From Culex pipiens pallens (lineage: Eukaryota; Arthropoda; Insecta; Diptera; Culicidae): DNA of 64,000 nucleotides. The position numbers were made by a program, and so were the translations under genes. Positions 62,078 through 64,000 of the stretch are shown here, one piece after another; positions within the stretch are counted from its first letter, which is position 1, and the number at the start of each line of letters is the position of its first letter. The stretch is from positions 55,506,437 through 55,570,436 of the forward strand of contig NC_068938.1 of the NCBI RefSeq assembly GCF_016801865.2, read 5' to 3'. Under the pieces are notes generated by a model. That model did no database searches and was not told the origin of the DNA. It saw nothing but the letters and a program-made list of their open reading frames with translations.

Positions 62078-62486
62078 CAAAAAAAAAAAAATCAAACCAT
62101 CCACATCAACGACCCCCGGGTCTTTTGTGGTCTCTATTGCAAGTTTCTGCTCGAACCTAGGAGTCCGAAGGCTTGAATGGGGAGAGCACCCAAACCTCTT
62201 TCTACTCCTAGGAACCTTCCACCCCAGTGTTTGAAATGATGACCTTTGGATTGCGAGTCCAACCGCCGCCAGCGATTCCACCGGAGTAGGCTTGGTTTGG
62301 TGTGTTGTTTGTACTTATGGCATGGAGACGACTCCTACACCTGGAATGACTTAACGGCCTAACAACCAAGGCCGGGACCGACATTTTACTTCCTCATCCG
62401 ATGGAAGGTTGAAGCAGATGGGAATCGAACCCAGAATCATCCGCTTACAAAGCGGACAGCGTAACCATTCGGCCACGCACTGCCAC
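62078..62486 (-). mobile_element. Complete tRNA-derived SINE with 14-bp duplication
   Basis: Flanked by TGATAGTCTATTTT on both sides (62064-62077, 62487-62500). On the minus strand it begins with a tRNA-like head: A box TGGCCGAATGGTTA, anticodon-like loop TTTGTAA between CCGC and GCGG, B box GGGTTCGATTCCC. A second tRNA-like segment (TTGGACTCGCAATCCAA) lies mid-element, and an A-rich tail ends it. Remnants of the family are at 11165-11405 and 19943-20520. Two tRNA-related parts recall the Culex SINE called Twin; identity is not claimed. Confidence 0.88.
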
Positions 62487-62500
62487 TGATAGTCTATTTT

Positions 62501-63665
62501 ATTCCGCCCAAAACAAAATTTGATGCTTCCTAATAATTATAGTTTTGAAATGGTAATTAAGACCTTCAAGATATCTTCTATTTGTCAAAATCAATCACCT
62601 GGGTTATTCGCTTTATTTAAAAATGAGCAAATTATGCTGTGAATAGCATTGGTATTCACACGCTTTTTTAATTAAATTCATGAGACCTCATTGGACAAGC
62701 TAAAATTCAATATTAAATTATGACTTATCTAGTTTCGCATCAAATGTGTCACATTGCGTACATGAATATTAATTTTGCAAATCGATCAATCTAACCCAAA
62801 CACGTCAAATAAATCAAAACACAATCATTGTTTCCCCACCTCCAACCGCAATTACTCCCTCTAATTAATGTGCATTTTTACCACCTTCCTTGCTCCCACC
62901 CAGCCTCCAAATCCTCGAAAATCCATTAATAAATTAGCGACTCTCGGGATGACCCAGTTTTTGTCGCCACCACCATTCACGCGCCATCAAAACCGTCGAA
63001 CCGGACCTGTTGAAATTGCGACACTAATTTACTTTGTCCACAGGCGCGCGCGCCCTGCTTTTGGCATTGAGTTTTTACCATGAAACGAAACGAACCGCCC
63101 CGAAAATCCTGGTAAACCCAGTTGAGCCGGCCAAAATTCAATTACGTGCTGCAATCAACCTGGAAATTTAATCATCAAATTAGTTACCACATTCACGGAA
63201 GGCTGCACTTGACTAAATTTCGAAAAACTTTATTTGTTTTTTGTTTGTTTGGAAAGTGATTTCAATCAGCTTTAAAATGGGAATAAATTGCATTTACGTG
63301 GTTATTAAGTCATGAAAAGAATTCCGTTGAATTCATCAGTTATTTGTAGTTTCATTGAGTGATTAATAAGCAGAGTTTTGTAATGTCAAATTGTTCTTAG
63401 CATTTTAATTTGATAATTTACTCAGTACCACTGAGTGCTCGTTTAATAACAAGAATCGACGACAGTAAACAAATCGTGAGTGGATATGATTTAAAACCCG
63501 TCATCAGCGATTGAATGCTCACTGATCACTCATGAATCGTTTGGCCAAGAATGAAATACTAGCTTGGTTTTATTTTGGCTGCACCAACATCACCAATTTA
63601 ATTAGTGAACACACAAGATTGGGTCATGAATGACGTTAGGAATTCTTGACCAATATTAAAACAAG
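62501..63665. other. Non-coding stretch, probably low copy
   Basis: Moderate GC around 62860-63120; a 71-codon frame there lacks a domain. No element ends were seen. Confidence 0.4.
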
Positions 63666-64000
63666 TTAAGGGGTTACATACATGTAAATCGGCAAAAATG
63701 TCAGAGGTTGTTTTAGCACACATTTGAACTTTTTTTTTTAATCTGTTTTCAGGGCATTAAAATATACATTTTCATCTACTAACATAAACAAATTTGAAGC
63801 CATTTGGTTGTACCGTTGCCGAGACATAGCTTTTTGAAGTTAGCAGTTTCAAAAAACGGGTGCCACGATATCTCAACACTGCTCTGACCAAATTGGCTCA
63901 AAATTTTGGTGAAGACTCGTCAAACTATTCCCGTGTGCATGACGAAAGCCGATTTTCAAAAAGTTTATTTAAAAAAAAAGATAAAAATACTTGTATGTTT
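63666..64000 (+). mobile_element. Partial element starting TTAAGGGGTTACATACATG
   Basis: TTAA followed by GGGGTTACATACATG begins a block (AAATCGGCAAAAATG, GCCGAGACATAGCTTTTTGAAG) that runs off the window. The sequence looks like one end of a dispersed mosquito repeat. A TTAA target would suggest piggyBac-type mobility, but the other end is not visible. Confidence 0.4.

Noticed and set aside
62403..62484. Functional tRNA gene on the minus strand
   Set aside because: It is the head of a SINE with target duplication and A-rich tail; the acceptor stem does not pair well.

Overview
The window looks like transposon-rich intergenic or intronic DNA from a mosquito, most likely Culex; that attribution is inference. 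It rests on the very AT-rich background, 59-68 bp introns, Jockey-clade gag, tRNA-derived SINEs with two tRNA-like parts, and many TA-flanked MITEs. No conventional host gene can be supported. The only sizeable coding sequences belong to mobile elements.

Layout. 0.6-5.5 kb: a TA-flanked MITE, a 100-N gap, a hAT-type MITE and a nested MITE. 8.6-10.3 kb: a decayed LINE that carries only a gag-like ORF1, itself hit by a small MITE. 11.5-18 kb: a chain of long fold-back elements joined by (TA)n tracts, including a 1.9 kb pogo-like element whose two arms carry oppositely oriented ~130 bp repeats. 18-20.5 kb: non-coding retroelement-like DNA and a SINE split by a MITE. 20.7-22.25 kb: another fold-back element. 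From about 21.67 to 26.2 kb the sequence has the signature of uncorrected, insertion-rich reads. 26.2-37.9 kb: degenerate repeats, a MITE with GCCTTCCTCAC ends, and a second hAT-type MITE with an exact 8-bp target duplication. 37.93-39.70 kb: an intact ORF1-only LINE with a 13-bp target duplication.

The centrepiece is 40.92-54.58 kb, an ISL2EU-like (PIF/Harbinger-related) DNA transposon with two convergent genes: a four-exon SWIM zinc finger plus YqaJ/lambda-exonuclease-type nuclease (492 codons), and a THAP-DDE transposase. The transposase is cut in two, in frame, by a 9,598 bp element with CACTGAAA termini and a clean TA duplication. That invader has no transposase of its own, shares its ends with the 154 bp MITE at 10.03 kb, and carries minisatellites, a 126 bp tandem array, a spliced gene-like module, a pogo-like MITE and a 4.3 kb gene-less LTR retrotransposon. 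The LTR element has LTRs that read as identical, a CAAAT duplication and a tandem array of GNRA-capped hairpins. At least four levels of nesting can be read.

54.6-64 kb: more degenerate repeats, a 7-bp (TTTTTTG)n array, a second copy of the first MITE for which 3.0 kb shows the empty site, a complete SINE with a 14-bp duplication, and a partial element cut by the window end.
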